Source of the DNA: an uncultured Porphyromonadaceae bacterium
GTDB taxonomy: Bacteria > Bacteroidota > Bacteroidia > Bacteroidales > Muribaculaceae
Length of the DNA stretch: 5,911 bases
Assembly: GCA_947174155.1 (NCBI GenBank)
Contig: CAMWHX010000068.1
Location: forward strand, 1-5,911
Reading direction: 5' to 3'
Shown here: positions 5,731 through 5,911 of the stretch, in pieces
Layout: each line of letters opens with the position of its first letter
Position numbering within the stretch: the first letter of the stretch is position 1
The notes under the pieces: generated by a model
What the model saw: the letters and a program-made list of their open reading frames with translations, nothing else
The model's database searches: none
What the model was told of the DNA's origin: nothing
Position numbers and translations under genes: made by a program

Positions 5731-5911
5731 TTATTCAATATCAATCTCTATTGCTTTCCAACCATCGACGTCGACCTTTACCCCCACCTCATCAGGATCA
5801 ACTGTTGGCTCAAAAGGAAGGTTTAATCCTTTGATATATAGGAAAACACTATGTGGGTATAAAGAGTTTAACACTTGTTCAGTTACATCGAAATATTTTT
5901 CATATCCACCT
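5731..5911 (-). CDS. C-terminal end of a second fimbrillin-like or fimbrial accessory protein
   Basis: An open frame enters from the right edge on the minus strand and ends in tandem stop codons, TAA at 5731-5733 then TAA at 5728-5730. The visible 59 residues run from GGYEKYFDVTEQVLN through YPHSVFLYIKGLNLPFEP to VKVDVDGWKAIEIDIE. The closing pattern of a strand, an acidic linker with proline, and a 'V-x-V-DGW' strand is common at the ends of Bacteroidales fimbrillin-type proteins, and the gene lies 17 nt upstream of a clear fimbrillin lipoprotein. The family call therefore leans on context. Composition is about 37% GC by my count, with TTA leucine and AAA lysine codons, well below the roughly 50% of its neighbour. 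The N-terminus and signal type lie outside the window. Confidence 0.55.
   Translation of the reverse strand, partial: GGYEKYFDVTEQVLNSLYPHSVFLYIKGLNLPFEPTVDPDEVGVKVDVDGWKAIEIDIE

Overview
The window looks like chromosomal DNA of a gut-type member of the Bacteroidales. Four signs support this: a fimbrillin-family surface lipoprotein with a second fimbrillin-like tail beside it; a Bacteroidetes-type promoter (TTTG, 20-nt spacer, TAnnTTTG); AT-rich translation starts without Shine-Dalgarno sequences; and an AUR1-like PAP2 enzyme beside a CDP-alcohol phosphatidyltransferase, an arrangement known from inositol-lipid synthesis in Bacteroides. The high-GC coding style and the form of the amylase C-terminal tail would fit Muribaculaceae or a related family, but that placement is inference.

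Left half, + strand (1-2582): the end of a CDP-alcohol phosphatidyltransferase (1-189), an AUR1-like PAP2 membrane phosphotransferase (201-1136), a PlsC-like acyltransferase (1210-2097) and a cytoplasmic FKBP-type prolyl isomerase (2114-2512). The first two genes are 11 nt apart and probably act in series, the first making a phosphatidylinositol-type lipid and the second moving the inositol-phosphate head group to a ceramide-type acceptor. The acyltransferase adds a third membrane-lipid function. The FKBP gene follows it by 16 nt and is probably co-transcribed. The run ends at a strong, nearly symmetrical hairpin (2531-2582) with A and T tracts on either side, so it can stop transcription from both directions.

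Right half, - strand (2600-5911): genes read leftward toward that hairpin. The end of a fimbrillin-like protein enters from the right edge (5731-5911, AT-rich). It is followed 17 nt later by a complete fimbrillin-family lipoprotein (4640-5713), then a hairpin (4519-4566), then a clear promoter (4449-4480) driving a secreted GH13 alpha-amylase (2600-4393). The amylase has all catalytic residues, a probable starch-binding-like beta domain and a C-terminal tail resembling Bacteroidales sorting or anchoring tails. The two halves are convergent and seem functionally unrelated: membrane lipid synthesis on the left, surface adhesion and starch use on the right.

No RNA genes, CRISPR arrays, insertion sequences or clearly novel multi-gene system are visible. 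The most interesting points are the lipid-modifying gene run, the modular amylase tail and the composition shift at the right edge.
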